31,228 nucleotides of DNA from JBOGOC01 sp050747525 (GTDB lineage Bacteria > Acidobacteriota > Polarisedimenticolia > JACPZX01 > DASXTC01), in assembly GCA_050747525.1 (NCBI GenBank), contig JBOGOC010000115.1:1-31228 (forward strand), written 5' to 3'. Position 1 is the first letter of the stretch; each line of letters opens with the position of its first letter. This document shows, one piece after another, positions 15,895 to 25,916 of this stretch. A program made the translations under genes and the position numbers. Under the pieces are notes generated by a model, which saw nothing but the letters and a program-made list of their open reading frames with translations, searched no databases and was not told the origin of the DNA.

Positions 15895-17490
15895 GTGCCC
15901 CGGCTTCGCGGCGGCTGCACTGGCTGGGCGCTCCTGATGGCGATTCTGCCCGCATGCCAGACAGGCACCGGGCCCGACCATGCCGGCCGGCGGGTGGTCA
16001 TCGTGGCCGCCGAAGGAGCGTCGTGGAAGGCGCTGTCGGCCATGGACCAGGGCACCGTGCCTCACCTGGCGGACATGACCGTGACGGGATCGGCCGGAGT
16101 GGTGCGCGCCGACCCGCCGCTGTCGCCCGCGGCGGTCTGGACGACGGTGGCCACCGGGCGCTCGCGCGACGCCCACGGCATCGCCTTCGATGCGATGAAG
16201 GCCTCGGAAGAAAGGATGCTCCGCCCCGTCACCGCGGATCGGCGCCGTGTCCCCGCCGTGTGGAGCATCGCCGGCGCAAGGGACGTCACCGTCGGGGTGG
16301 CCGGATGGCCCGCAACGTGGCCGGCCGAGCCGGTGAAGGGCTTTCTGATCGCGGATGCCTACGAGCCGGGCTCGCCCGAGCAGCGAGGAGACTTCCATCC
16401 ACCGGGAGCGCTCGGCTCGGGAGGCGAGGGCGGCGACGCGCAGATGCTGGCCGATGCCCTGCGCGGCGCCGCGGAGAGCGACCCTCTCGTGCAGATGGCC
16501 TTCGACGACGATCTCACCACGCTCTCGCAGGCCATGGCCCTGCAGCGGGTGCACCAGCCCCGGCTGCTGATGATCCGGCTGCGATCCATCGATGTCGTCT
16601 CTCATCGGTTCTGGCAGTATCACGAGCCTGGGTACCTGAGCGTGGCCGCCAGCCGCGGTGAGACGATGTCCGAGGAGCGCGCTCGGCGGATGGCCGAGGC
16701 GGTGACGTCGGCCTACCGGTTCGTGGACGACTGCATCGGACGCCTGCAGTCGAGGCTGCCTCCGGAGACGGCCCTCCTGATCGTGTCCGGCTGGGGAATG
16801 CGCGGCGTGGGCCCGACGGACTACCTGCACGTGGATCTGGGCGGGCTGATGGCGCGGCTGGCGGAGAGCGGGGTGGGATCGGCCACGCGGTTCTTCGCAC
16901 TGGAGGACACGGGGCGTGTTCCGCGCGGGCTCTACCTCCAGGAGGCTCGAGGCGGGACGGCGCCGTCCGATGCGGAAGCCGTCCGCGAGGTGGCCGCCGC
17001 CCTGCGGAGCCTGAAGGCGGCCGACGGCACGCCCCTGTTCCGCCTGGCCGCTCCGGTGAGGGAGCCTGCGCCGGACGGCCCCGTCATCGAGTTGATGGAG
17101 AACATGGAGATCGACCCCGAGTCCCGCCTGCGGCTCGGCGGCCACGAGGTGCCGGTGCGGGATCTGTTCCGCCGCTATGGTGACGACTTCGCCATCCACG
17201 ATCCGGACGGCCTGCTGCTGGCCAAGGGCGACGGCGTGGCCCGCACGCGGGGGTGGACGGCGCACGTGCTCGACATCGCCCCCACGGTCCTGGCGCTGCT
17301 TGGGCTTCCGCTGGCGCAGGACATGCCCGGGCATCCGATCGAGCCGCTGCTGGCCGGCACTGCCTGGAAGGACCGCGCACCCGTCGCCACGTATGACGGG
17401 ATCGCTCCGCCCCCGGCTCCGGCCAGGCGCGATGCCGCGCGCGCCCGCCGCGAGACGCAGCGTCTGGAGGCCAGCGGCCACCTGCGCTGA
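15895..17490 (+). CDS. Alkaline-phosphatase-superfamily (phosphodiesterase-like) lipoprotein with altered metal motifs
   Basis: 531 residues. The leader ends in ILPAC (Cys21), a lipobox. The fold is that of type I phosphodiesterase/nucleotide pyrophosphatase relatives: PPLSPAAVWTTVATGRSRDAHGI (74-96) contains the nucleophile region (Thr83/84), and SIDVVSHRFWQY (231-242) supplies an Asp/His pair. A late His appears in HVLDIAPTVLALLGLP. Two metal-binding motifs are changed: the usual GLDGA is AAEGA (Glu40 in place of Asp), and the usual SDHG is SGWG (298-301). It may be catalytically impaired or use an atypical site. Start GTG, 6 bp after the dehydrogenase. Confidence 0.8.
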   Translation: MPRLRGGCTGWALLMAILPACQTGTGPDHAGRRVVIVAAEGASWKALSAMDQGTVPHLADMTVTGSAGVVRADPPLSPAAVWTTVATGRSRDAHGIAFDAMKASEERMLRPVTADRRRVPAVWSIAGARDVTVGVAGWPATWPAEPVKGFLIADAYEPGSPEQRGDFHPPGALGSGGEGGDAQMLADALRGAAESDPLVQMAFDDDLTTLSQAMALQRVHQPRLLMIRLRSIDVVSHRFWQYHEPGYLSVAASRGETMSEERARRMAEAVTSAYRFVDDCIGRLQSRLPPETALLIVSGWGMRGVGPTDYLHVDLGGLMARLAESGVGSATRFFALEDTGRVPRGLYLQEARGGTAPSDAEAVREVAAALRSLKAADGTPLFRLAAPVREPAPDGPVIELMENMEIDPESRLRLGGHEVPVRDLFRRYGDDFAIHDPDGLLLAKGDGVARTRGWTAHVLDIAPTVLALLGLPLAQDMPGHPIEPLLAGTAWKDRAPVATYDGIAPPPAPARRDAARARRETQRLEASGHLR

Positions 17491-17527
17491 TGTAAACTCA
17501 GCCGCCAGGCTCTCCGAGAGGCGGTCC

Positions 17528-20221
17528 GTGCCCAGCAGCCACACCCCCATGTTCGAGCAGTACGAGCGGATCAAGCGCGACCACCGCGACGCCATCCTCA
17601 TGTTCCGGATGGGGGACTTCTACGAGATGTTCTTCGACGACGCCCTGCGTGCGTCCCGCATCCTGGAGATCGCCCTCACCGCCCGCGGGCGGGGGACCGA
17701 CAACGAGGCGCCCATGTGCGGGGTCCCGCATCAGGCGGTGGACTCCTACATCGCGCGCCTGACGGCCAACGGCCTCAAGGTGGCCGTGTGCGACCAGGTG
17801 GAGGAGGCGAGCAAGGCGAAGGGGCTGGTGCGCCGGGAGGTGGTGAGGGTGGTGAGCCCGGGCACCCTGATCGACCCGGCGGCCCTCGATGCGCGCGAGA
17901 ACCTCTACATCGCCTGCCTCTTCCCATCGGATGCCGGCGTGGGAGCCGCCTACATCGATCTGTCCACGGGGGATTTCCGCGTGGCGGAGGCCAGGGGCCC
18001 CCAGGCGGCGGAGGATCTGGCGCTGCAGATGGCGGCCTTCCGTCCGAGGGAGATCCTTCTGCCTGAGGGGGCCGAGCCCGCCGTGGTGCCCGGAACGGGC
18101 AACGGGAGCGCCGCGGGGCCCGCGCTCGATCGGCTTCCGGCCTGGGCCTTCGCGCGGGAGGCGGCCTACCGGGGGGTGGCCGAGCAGATGGGGACCCTGT
18201 CGCTCGAAGGCTTCGGCGTGCAGGAGATGGAGCTGGCCGTGCGGGCCGCGGGGGCGCTCCTGTCGCACCTGCGCACCACCCAGCGCTCCGGGCTGGCGCA
18301 CATCCGCCGTGTGGAAGCCTGGCGGCGGACCGACCGCATGGTCCTGGACGCTCCCACGCTGAGGACCCTGGAGGTGGTGCGATCCATGTCGGACGGAGGG
18401 CGGGCCGGCTCCCTGCTCTCGGTGCTGGACCGTACCATGACGGTGATGGGCTCGCGCCGGCTGCAGGCCTGGCTCCTGGCGCCGAGCCTGGATCGCAACG
18501 TCATCGACGCGCGCCTGGATGCCGTGGAAGAGCTGATCGCCGAGACGCGTGCGCGCGCCGAGCTGCGCGACCTGCTCAAGCCGGTGCGCGACCTGGAGCG
18601 CCTGCTGGCGCGGGCCACCCTGGGCACGGCCACGGCCCGCGATCTGGTGGCCATGCGCGACTCGCTGGCCCCGCTCCCGGAGGCGCGGTCGGTAGCCGGC
18701 CGGCTGAAGGCCCCGCTGCTGTGCGGCCATCCGGGCCCGCTCGCTTCCATGGACACCGCTTCGTCCCCGGGGGCCCTGGATCCGCTCGAGGATCTCCACC
18801 AGCTGCTGACCTCCGCCCTGAGCGACGATCCGCCCGCGGGGCTTCAGGACGGCGGGATGATCCGCCAGGGGTTCGACGCCGGGCTGGACGAGCTGCGCTC
18901 CATCGCCGGGGACGCCACGTCGCACATCGCCGCCCTGGAGGCGCGCGAGCGACAGCGCAGCGGCATCGCCTCGCTGAAGGTCCGTTACAACCGCGTGTTC
19001 GGCTATTCCATCGAGGTGTCGCGCGCCAATCTCGCCCTGGTTCCGGCCGACTACGAGCGGCGCCAGACGCTGTTGAACGCCGAGCGTTTCGTCACCCCCG
19101 AGCTGCGCGAGCTGGAAGAGAAGGTCCTCACCGCGCGCGAGCGCGCCATCGAGATCGAGCACACCCTTTTCTGCCGCCTGCGCGACGCGGTGGCCTCCCA
19201 CGGACCACGCGTCCAGACCACGGCGCATCGTGTCGCCGATCTGGACGTCCTGGCCTCGCTGGCGGAGGCGGCGGCGCTTCACGGGTACACCCGCCCGGTG
19301 GTGACCGAAGGCCGCCGGCTGACCATCGCCGGAGGGCGCCATCCCATCGTGGAGTCGCTGCGGCGTGAGGAGCGTTTCGTCCCCAACGACATCGACGTGG
19401 GGGACGAGGGCGCGCGCATCCTGATCGTGACGGGCCCCAACATGGGAGGGAAGTCCACCTACCTCAGGCAGGTGGCGCTCACCGTGCTGATGGCGCAGGC
19501 CGGATCGTTCGTGCCGGCGGCGAGCGCGGAAGTGGGCATCACCGACCGCATCTTCTCGCGCATCGGATCTTCGGACAACCTGGCCGGCGGGCAGTCCACC
19601 TTCATGGTGGAGATGCAGGAGACCGCCAGCATCCTCAACAACGTCACCGAGCGGAGCCTGGTGCTGCTGGATGAGGTGGGGCGGGGGACCAGCACCTTCG
19701 ACGGCCTGTCGCTCGCCTGGGCCATCGTGGAGCATCTGCACGACGGGCCCCGCCGCCCGGGGCGGGTGCTGTTCGCCACCCACTACCACGAGCTGACCGA
19801 CCTCTCCTCCACACTTGGGGGGGTCCGCAACCTGACCGTGGCAGTGGAGGAGTCGGGGCACGAGGTGATCTTCCTGCGGCGCATCGTGGAGGGCACGGCG
19901 GACCGGTCGTATGGCATCCAGGTGGCGCGGCTGGCGGGTCTGCCGGCTCCGGTGATCGAGCGGGCGCGCGAGGTGCTGGCCAATCTGGAGAGCAACGAGT
20001 TCGGCCGCGACGGGGTGCCGCGGCTGGCCCGCCATCATCCGTCGGGCGAGCCCTCACGGTCGCGCGCGGGGCAACTGGCCCTTTTCGGCTCTCCCGAAGA
20101 CCCGGCCGCCGTCGAGATCGCCGACACCATCCGGCTGATGGAGCCGGACGCCATGACCCCCCTGGAGGCGCTGGCCGCGCTGCACAGGCTGCGAGCGCGC
20201 CTCAAAGGGGAGCCCTCTTGA
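17528..20221 (+). CDS. mutS: DNA mismatch repair protein MutS
   Basis: 897 residues, a full-length MutS. The mismatch-reading Phe-X-Glu motif is in MGDFYEMF near residue 27. Walker A is GPNMGGKSTYLRQ, Walker B is LVLLDEVGRGTSTFDG, and the ATHYHEL histidine motif follows. The C-terminal helix-turn-helix/dimer region is present (ARLAGLPAPVIERAREVL onward). The start is taken as the GTG at 17528; an ATG at 17549 (MFEQYERIK) would trim seven residues and cannot be excluded. MutS recognises mismatches and small loops and recruits MutL; no mutL is in the window. Confidence 0.96.
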   Translation: MPSSHTPMFEQYERIKRDHRDAILMFRMGDFYEMFFDDALRASRILEIALTARGRGTDNEAPMCGVPHQAVDSYIARLTANGLKVAVCDQVEEASKAKGLVRREVVRVVSPGTLIDPAALDARENLYIACLFPSDAGVGAAYIDLSTGDFRVAEARGPQAAEDLALQMAAFRPREILLPEGAEPAVVPGTGNGSAAGPALDRLPAWAFAREAAYRGVAEQMGTLSLEGFGVQEMELAVRAAGALLSHLRTTQRSGLAHIRRVEAWRRTDRMVLDAPTLRTLEVVRSMSDGGRAGSLLSVLDRTMTVMGSRRLQAWLLAPSLDRNVIDARLDAVEELIAETRARAELRDLLKPVRDLERLLARATLGTATARDLVAMRDSLAPLPEARSVAGRLKAPLLCGHPGPLASMDTASSPGALDPLEDLHQLLTSALSDDPPAGLQDGGMIRQGFDAGLDELRSIAGDATSHIAALEARERQRSGIASLKVRYNRVFGYSIEVSRANLALVPADYERRQTLLNAERFVTPELRELEEKVLTARERAIEIEHTLFCRLRDAVASHGPRVQTTAHRVADLDVLASLAEAAALHGYTRPVVTEGRRLTIAGGRHPIVESLRREERFVPNDIDVGDEGARILIVTGPNMGGKSTYLRQVALTVLMAQAGSFVPAASAEVGITDRIFSRIGSSDNLAGGQSTFMVEMQETASILNNVTERSLVLLDEVGRGTSTFDGLSLAWAIVEHLHDGPRRPGRVLFATHYHELTDLSSTLGGVRNLTVAVEESGHEVIFLRRIVEGTADRSYGIQVARLAGLPAPVIERAREVLANLESNEFGRDGVPRLARHHPSGEPSRSRAGQLALFGSPEDPAAVEIADTIRLMEPDAMTPLEALAALHRLRARLKGEPS

Positions 20222-20229
20222 AATGACAA

Positions 20230-20253
20230 AGCCGGAGCGTTGCCGCCCCGGCT
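20230..20253 (+). terminator. Weak hairpin after mutS
   Basis: AGCCGG at 20230-20235 pairs with CCGGCT at 20248-20253, 8 bp after the mutS stop, with A-rich sequence before it but no T-tract after it. The stem is short and the loop long, so it may be a vestigial terminator. Confidence 0.3.
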
Positions 20254-20291
20254 CGTCTGTGCCCGCTGCGGGGGAGCGGGCCCTCTTCCGC

Positions 20292-20498
20292 CTACCCTGT
20301 CCGTCCCCTGCCTTGCCGCCCGGCCACTTCGGGCGCGACGGGCAGGGTAGGCAACTTGTTCACGGCCTCAAGAGCGATGGCTTTGCGATGAGCCGGGCGC
20401 GATTCCGCTGCCGCCTTCCCTTCCGGGACGCCCTTCAAATCGCATCGCACCACCTCTCCGCTGGCCCGTCTGTACCGTCCGACAATCAGAGGCTTCAT
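20292..20498 (-). CDS. Possible small basic protein of unknown function
   Basis: A 68-residue frame beginning MKPLIVGRYRRASGEVVRC, preceded by an excellent ribosome-binding site (AAGGAGAGG, 6 bases before the ATG at 20498). The product is basic, with no signal peptide or membrane segment and no recognised domain. It lies alone between mutS and the FHA-GAF kinase and reads opposite to both. The strong Shine-Dalgarno sequence is the main support; the C-terminal third is Arg/Gly rich and could be non-coding. Confidence 0.35.
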   Translation of the reverse strand: MKPLIVGRYRRASGEVVRCDLKGVPEGKAAAESRPAHRKAIALEAVNKLPTLPVAPEVAGRQGRGRTG

Positions 20499-20757
20499 GG
20501 TCGCCTCTCCTTCCCAACCTCGGCTGCCTCTTGGCATCCGCGAACCTCGCACGGTCATAAAGCAACCCTGATGCCAGGTCATGCGGATGCGGCGCCGCGC
20601 GGTGGGTTTGAAGCGCAACATCCATCAGAACAACGAGTTGCGCGCTAATGGGGAAAATCGGGGAGCCCGGGACCCCCCGGGGGTCGTTCTCCGATCCGAT
20701 AAGCCCGTTGCCGGATCGGCCATTGCGCACACCGGATTCGCGTGGTAAGAAGGTGCA

Positions 20758-22433
20758 ATGCCGGACGATGCCCCGCAGCTTCGCCTCCTGTTCCCGCCCG
20801 GATCGGAGCGCCTCCTCACCGTCGACGCCGATCCCTTCACCATCGGACGCCGTCCGGGAAGCCACCTGCTGATTGCCGAAAAGGACATCTCCCGGATCCA
20901 AGCCGAAATCCGGCGTGAAGGCGGGGTGTGGTGCCTGCACGATCAGGGGAGCGCCTTCGGCACGAGCGTGAACGGCCGCACCGTGCGGCGGGTGGTGCTC
21001 CGCAACCGGGACCTGGTGGCCGTGGGGCGGGAGCGCCAGTTCGAGATGGTCTTCCTGCACGAAGACCCGGTCAGCCGCATCCTGGACGAGGTGGATCGCA
21101 GGCCACGGACCGACACCTCGCCCGACGTGGTCAGGAACCTCGCACTCCTCCTGGAGATCTCGCGCGGCCTCAACGCGCTGACGTCCCTTCATGACATCCT
21201 GGAGCTGGCCCTGGACGCCACGCTGGACATCACCCAGGCCGAGCGTGGCTTCATCATGCTGCGCGACGAGAACGGGACCCTCGTCGTGCGTGCCGCCCGC
21301 CAACTGTCGCGCGAGAACCTGGAGGGAGACAGCCCCCGTTTCAGCCGCACCGTGGTCGAGCGCGTGGCCAGCACGGGGGAGCCCCTGTTCCTCTCGGACG
21401 TGACGCAGGAGCCCGGCGTCAAGGAGCGATCCAGCGTTCTGGACCTGGCGCTGCGCACGGTGCTGTGCGTGCCGCTCAGGCTCCTGCCGGCCGATCGCAC
21501 CACACGTCCCGCTGTGCTGGCCCGCCACGGCGAGGTGCTGGGGGTCATCTACGCCGACACCTCGCACGCCCGGCGGCCCCTGCCGCCGCTCACCCGCGAG
21601 CTGGTCACCTCCATCGCCGTGCAGGCCACGCTGGCGCTGGAGAACTTCTTCCTGCGCCAGGAGGAGCTGGAGCGCCGCCTCGGTGACCAGGAGATGGAGC
21701 GCGAGATGGATCGACTGCGCGAGACCGACCGGGTCAAGTCGGACCTGCTCTCCAACGTCTCGCACGAGCTGAAGACGCCGCTCACCGCCATCAAGGGATC
21801 GCTGCAGAACCTGCTGGACGGACTGGCGGGGGAGATCAACGAGAAGCAGCGCCGCTACCTGGCTCGCGCCTGCGACAACACCGACCAGCTGCATCGCCTC
21901 ATCGACGACCTGCTCGATCTGTCCATGCTCGAGACGGGCGGGGTCACGCTGCGCCCGCGCCCCACCTCGGTGACGCGTCTGCTGGAGGACGCGGCGGAGA
22001 GCCTGCGCCCGGTGGCCGAGCGGCGCGGCGTCGTCCTGCACGTGCAGCCGCCTCCCGAGGACGTCGTGCCGGTGGCCGACCGGGATCGTCTCATGCAGGT
22101 GCTGTTCAACCTGGTGGGCAACTCGCTGAAGTTCACCCCGCAGGGAGGCGCGATCACCCTGGAAGGGCGCCGCGAGCGCGACGACGCGCTGCTCTGCGTG
22201 AGCGACAGCGGCCCGGGCGTCCCCGAGCGCGAGCTGGAGCGGATCTTCGATCGCTTCTACCAGGTGCCGGGCCCCGCAGGAGCGAAGACCGGCGGGACCG
22301 GCCTGGGGCTTCCCATCGCGCGCAGCCTCGTGGAGCTGCACGGAGGGCGCATCTGGGCGGAGAGCAGTCCCGCCGGGAGCCGCTTCCTGTTCATTCTGCC
22401 CCTGGCCCCGCCGCGGGTCACGCCGGCGCCGGT

Positions 22434-22437
<4 letters not shown>
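20758..22437 (+). CDS. FHA-GAF sensor histidine kinase
   Basis: 559 residues. An FHA domain (about 10-100) has FTIGRRPGSH and FGTSVNGRTV, but the usual SRxH reads SRIQ (Gln48). A GAF domain (about 125-295) is followed by a coiled helix (EELERRLGDQEMEREMDRL), a HisKA domain with SNVSHELKTPL (phospho-acceptor His336), and a HATPase with N box NLVGNSLKFT (Asn455), G1 DSGPGVP and G2 GTGLGLPIARS. No membrane segment is present, so it is a cytoplasmic sensor. AAGG sits before the ATG at 20758. The TGA overlaps the start of the response regulator, so the two form a two-component pair. The FHA-GAF front end matches the SpoIIE phosphatase at 12171-13847. Confidence 0.93.
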
Positions 22438-23798
<1,361 letters not shown>

Positions 23799-23800
23799 CC

Positions 23801-23807
23801 GTTAGGC
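23801..23807 (-). other. attC-like R'' heptamer at the chromosome/accessory junction
   Basis: On the minus strand the heptamer reads GCCTAAC, a match to the RYYYAAC end of integron attC sites and identical to the end of the complete site at 27561-27651. As in the real cassettes, its TAA is the stop codon of the gene ahead of it. No hairpin follows, because the coding sequence of the sigma54 activator begins 2 bp away. It may be the remnant end of the distal cassette, or chance. Confidence 0.3.
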
Positions 23808-24152
23808 TGTCGCATTTGAGCGGCGAAGGTCATCGATTGACTCAGGTGAGAGCCAGAGGACTGTGCTCAAGTAGCTCTCGATGAGCGGGACGATGTGCTC
23901 TCGAGGTCCGTTGCGCCACTCTTCCGAGCTGTAGAAAGCATCCTGACGGGCATTGAGGTCAGCGAGGTCGTCGTAAGCGCGAATGAGGAAATACGTATCG
24001 TCCTCGTGCGCTGATGGACCAAAAGCGACCACGTCCGTTCCCCAACGGACAAGCATGGGAATCGCCGAGGATTCAACGGCCCCATGGAAGCTTTCCAAGG
24101 TTCCCGGCTTGAGCTTGTACGAGCGGATTTCGACGAGGCGATTCAAGACCAC
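23802..24152 (-). CDS. NIPSNAP-family protein
   Basis: 116 residues from the GTG at 24152. The N-terminal LVEIRSYKLKPGTLESFH, the central DTYFLIRAYDDLADLNARQDAFYSSEEWRNGPR and the overall length fit a single NIPSNAP dimeric alpha-beta barrel domain (ferredoxin-like). Its biochemical role is generally unknown. The GTG lies inside the end of the upstream gene, an overlap of 10 bp (AAAAAGTGGTCTTGA), so the two are translationally coupled; a longer upstream frame to 24245 overlaps coding sequence and is not used. The stop TAA falls in the heptamer GCCTAAC next to the sigma54 activator. Confidence 0.75.
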   Translation of the reverse strand: MVLNRLVEIRSYKLKPGTLESFHGAVESSAIPMLVRWGTDVVAFGPSAHEDDTYFLIRAYDDLADLNARQDAFYSSEEWRNGPREHIVPLIESYLSTVLWLSPESIDDLRRSNATA

Positions 24153-24448
24153 TTTTTCCCGAGTGCATCGAGCCCAGCTCGTGCCAGGTCCTCGGGGCTC
24201 ATGAGGGGCTGAAACTCCACGTCCGCGTTGAACGTCAGAAACCACGGCTCAGCAAACGCGGGGATCCTGGATGCGTCTGCCAGATCGACGATCATCACGG
24301 CCCCACGCTGGCCGTCCCGTTCCGTGAAGTAGACGGCTTCCGGCTTCGTGTCTTCGAGAATGCGGTTCAACTTCGACCCCGCCGTCCCGTCCCGCACGGC
24401 GGCATTGAACCGGTCGTGAGGGATTCTGACCTGCAAAAGCATCCGCAT
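24143..24448 (-). CDS. Small conserved protein, DUF3303-like (function unknown)
   Basis: 101 residues starting MRMLLQVRIPHDRFNAAVRDGT, with PEAVYFTERDGQRGAVMIVDLADASRIPAFAEPWF in the middle. The pattern resembles short ferredoxin-fold stress-barrel-like proteins related to DUF3303; homologues sometimes carry an unverified 'panthothenate synthetase' label, which I do not adopt. AAGGAG lies 7 bases upstream of the ATG. A candidate promoter and an inverted repeat precede it. It overlaps the NIPSNAP gene, another alpha-beta-barrel type protein, so the products may form a pair. Confidence 0.7.
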   Translation of the reverse strand: MRMLLQVRIPHDRFNAAVRDGTAGSKLNRILEDTKPEAVYFTERDGQRGAVMIVDLADASRIPAFAEPWFLTFNADVEFQPLMSPEDLARAGLDALGKKWS

Positions 24449-24490
24449 CTTGCTCTCCTTTTCAAAGACTCCCTGCGCGGCAACGTCGGC

Positions 24491-24514
24491 TGGTACCGGG
24501 CGTCCGAGGTACCA
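24491..24514. promoter_or_regulatory. Inverted repeat TGGTACC-N10-GGTACCA, operator-like
   Basis: A perfect 7-bp inverted repeat with a 10-bp spacer lies 43-66 bp upstream of the 24448 ATG and downstream of the candidate -10. That position would suit a repressor operator or a 5'-leader hairpin. No cognate regulator is seen nearby. Confidence 0.3.
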
Positions 24515-24544
24515 TGCTCTTCTCGGCGATCCGTCTCTAAAGCG

Positions 24545-24573
24545 AGCGTAGCTTCCGGGGCCGACAGCCGCAA
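24545..24573 (-). promoter_or_regulatory. Candidate promoter for the two-gene NIPSNAP unit
   Basis: On the minus strand TTGCGG (24573-24568) and TACGCT (24550-24545) are separated by 17 bp, about 97 bp upstream of the ATG at 24448. The match is moderate. If real, these genes do not rely on a distant integron promoter. Confidence 0.35.
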
Positions 24574-24595
24574 CGGGTGTTGCCTCCCGGCGGCA

Positions 24596-25846
24596 TCATC
24601 TTCCGGGCCGCTCTCCGCCGACCGGAACGAAACGAGGACTGGGCGGGCGGTCCTGGTGCAGGGGCTTCTCCTCGCGCAGCACGACGGCTCCGTCGAACAG
24701 CAAGGACCAGTCTGCACGACGGGTCTTGTCGTAGTTGAGCAGCAACGCATCGACCACGCCGAGCTCAGCGAGAGCCGCCTTGGGGAGGTACCGCAGCGGC
24801 TTGGCTCCACCGGCCAGCGCCCGCGCTTCCAGGGATTCCGGTCCCGCCGCAATCGGGGTGGCGCCGCGGCGGCCGTAGGCTCCGCCCAGTGCAGTGAACG
24901 CGATGATTGCCAGTCGGTCGCCATACTCGGCTTGCAGCTCATCGCCGAAGGGACGCACAGGGCCGCTCACGCTCTCCGAGTATCTGGCCGCATGGACATT
25001 CGCGGTCCAGACGATGGCTCTGGAAGCGCCCGGCGACTGCCGCTGATGCCATCGGAACAGGTGGGCCATCTGCCGTTCGCGCGTTTCCCACCCGGGGCCG
25101 CCGCGAGGAGGATTCGTCAAGATGGCCTGGGTTGTTCGCGCGAGCACGGAAAAAACGGAGTCCGGCCGGGCGGCATCCCCGGCTTCACGGAAGCACTCCA
25201 CCAGGCGGTCGCGTTCGGCCGCATCGTCCGGATGCTCCGTGTCATAGCGCCCGTTGGTACGCCGCGAGACGACCTCGGCGCACGTAGACCGTCGCGGCTC
25301 ATTCAGCCCCTGCATCAGATCGCCCGCCAGCGCCCCTTTCTCGTAACCCGAGGTCGCGCTCCCCAACTGGGCATCGAGGCCGGCAAGGCGGATCCTGCCG
25401 GCGGAAGCCTGAGCGTACAGATAGCCGACGAGCGGATCGATGGCGCTGCTGACGCCCCACAGACCGCCGATCGCGTCAGCCACCTGCTCGGGGGCCGAGG
25501 TTCCGGCAGCCAGGCGGCGATGCAGGTCGGTGAACTCGTAGACGCCGCTCTCGAAGTAGATCGCATTGAACCCGCATCGCTCGATCAGCCGTTGCACCAA
25601 CTCAGACTTGATCTCCAGGGTGTGGCCGCCGCCGTGGTGGGGTTCCTCGCCGAGCATCACCACGCTCTTGCCGCAGACATCGCGGACCAGGCTGTCCAGC
25701 TGAGCGGAGGACTCGGCGTCCAGGCCGCCTGGGAGGGTCCCCTGGTTGACCGGAGGTTCGCGCGGCACCGCACATCCGCCGGTCAGGACCGATACCAACA
25801 CGAGAAACAGCGCTCGCGAACTCTGGATCGCAGGACTCTGAATCAT
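24596..25846 (-). CDS. Erythromycin-esterase-like lipoprotein
   Basis: About 416 residues. The leader (MIQSPAIQSSRALFLVLVSVLTGGC) ends in a lipobox-like TGGC, so it is probably membrane-anchored. The mature part fits the erythromycin esterase/succinoglycan-biosynthesis family (PF05139 type): VVMLGEEPHHGGG replaces the usual LGEATHG, FNAIYFESG supplies the conserved Glu, IRLAGLDAQ corresponds to the family's GxDxQ, and WTANVHAARY carries the late catalytic-type His. Macrolide hydrolysis cannot be inferred, since most family members have other or unknown substrates. ATG 25846 is preferred over a GTG at 25876 because it begins the signal peptide. It lies 70 bp downstream of another lipoprotein gene. 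Confidence 0.7.
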   Translation of the reverse strand: MIQSPAIQSSRALFLVLVSVLTGGCAVPREPPVNQGTLPGGLDAESSAQLDSLVRDVCGKSVVMLGEEPHHGGGHTLEIKSELVQRLIERCGFNAIYFESGVYEFTDLHRRLAAGTSAPEQVADAIGGLWGVSSAIDPLVGYLYAQASAGRIRLAGLDAQLGSATSGYEKGALAGDLMQGLNEPRRSTCAEVVSRRTNGRYDTEHPDDAAERDRLVECFREAGDAARPDSVFSVLARTTQAILTNPPRGGPGWETRERQMAHLFRWHQRQSPGASRAIVWTANVHAARYSESVSGPVRPFGDELQAEYGDRLAIIAFTALGGAYGRRGATPIAAGPESLEARALAGGAKPLRYLPKAALAELGVVDALLLNYDKTRRADWSLLFDGAVVLREEKPLHQDRPPSPRFVPVGGERPGR

Positions 25847-25916
25847 GCGATGAACCTGCATATCGGTGAAGGGCACGCCGATACGGGCCGAGGCGCATTG
25901 CCGTGGTCAGCACACG

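Larger units (their letters stand above)
20222..20757. other. 536-bp region between mutS and the kinase: mostly non-coding
   Basis: This gap holds a weak hairpin just after mutS and one possible small minus-strand gene (20292-20498). Another longer open frame on each strand lacks coding character or a ribosome-binding site. Composition is less GC-rich than the flanking genes around 20500-20660. A C/G-run palindrome near 20665-20685 and the ribosome-binding site of the kinase complete it. No RNA gene was recognised. Confidence 0.5.
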
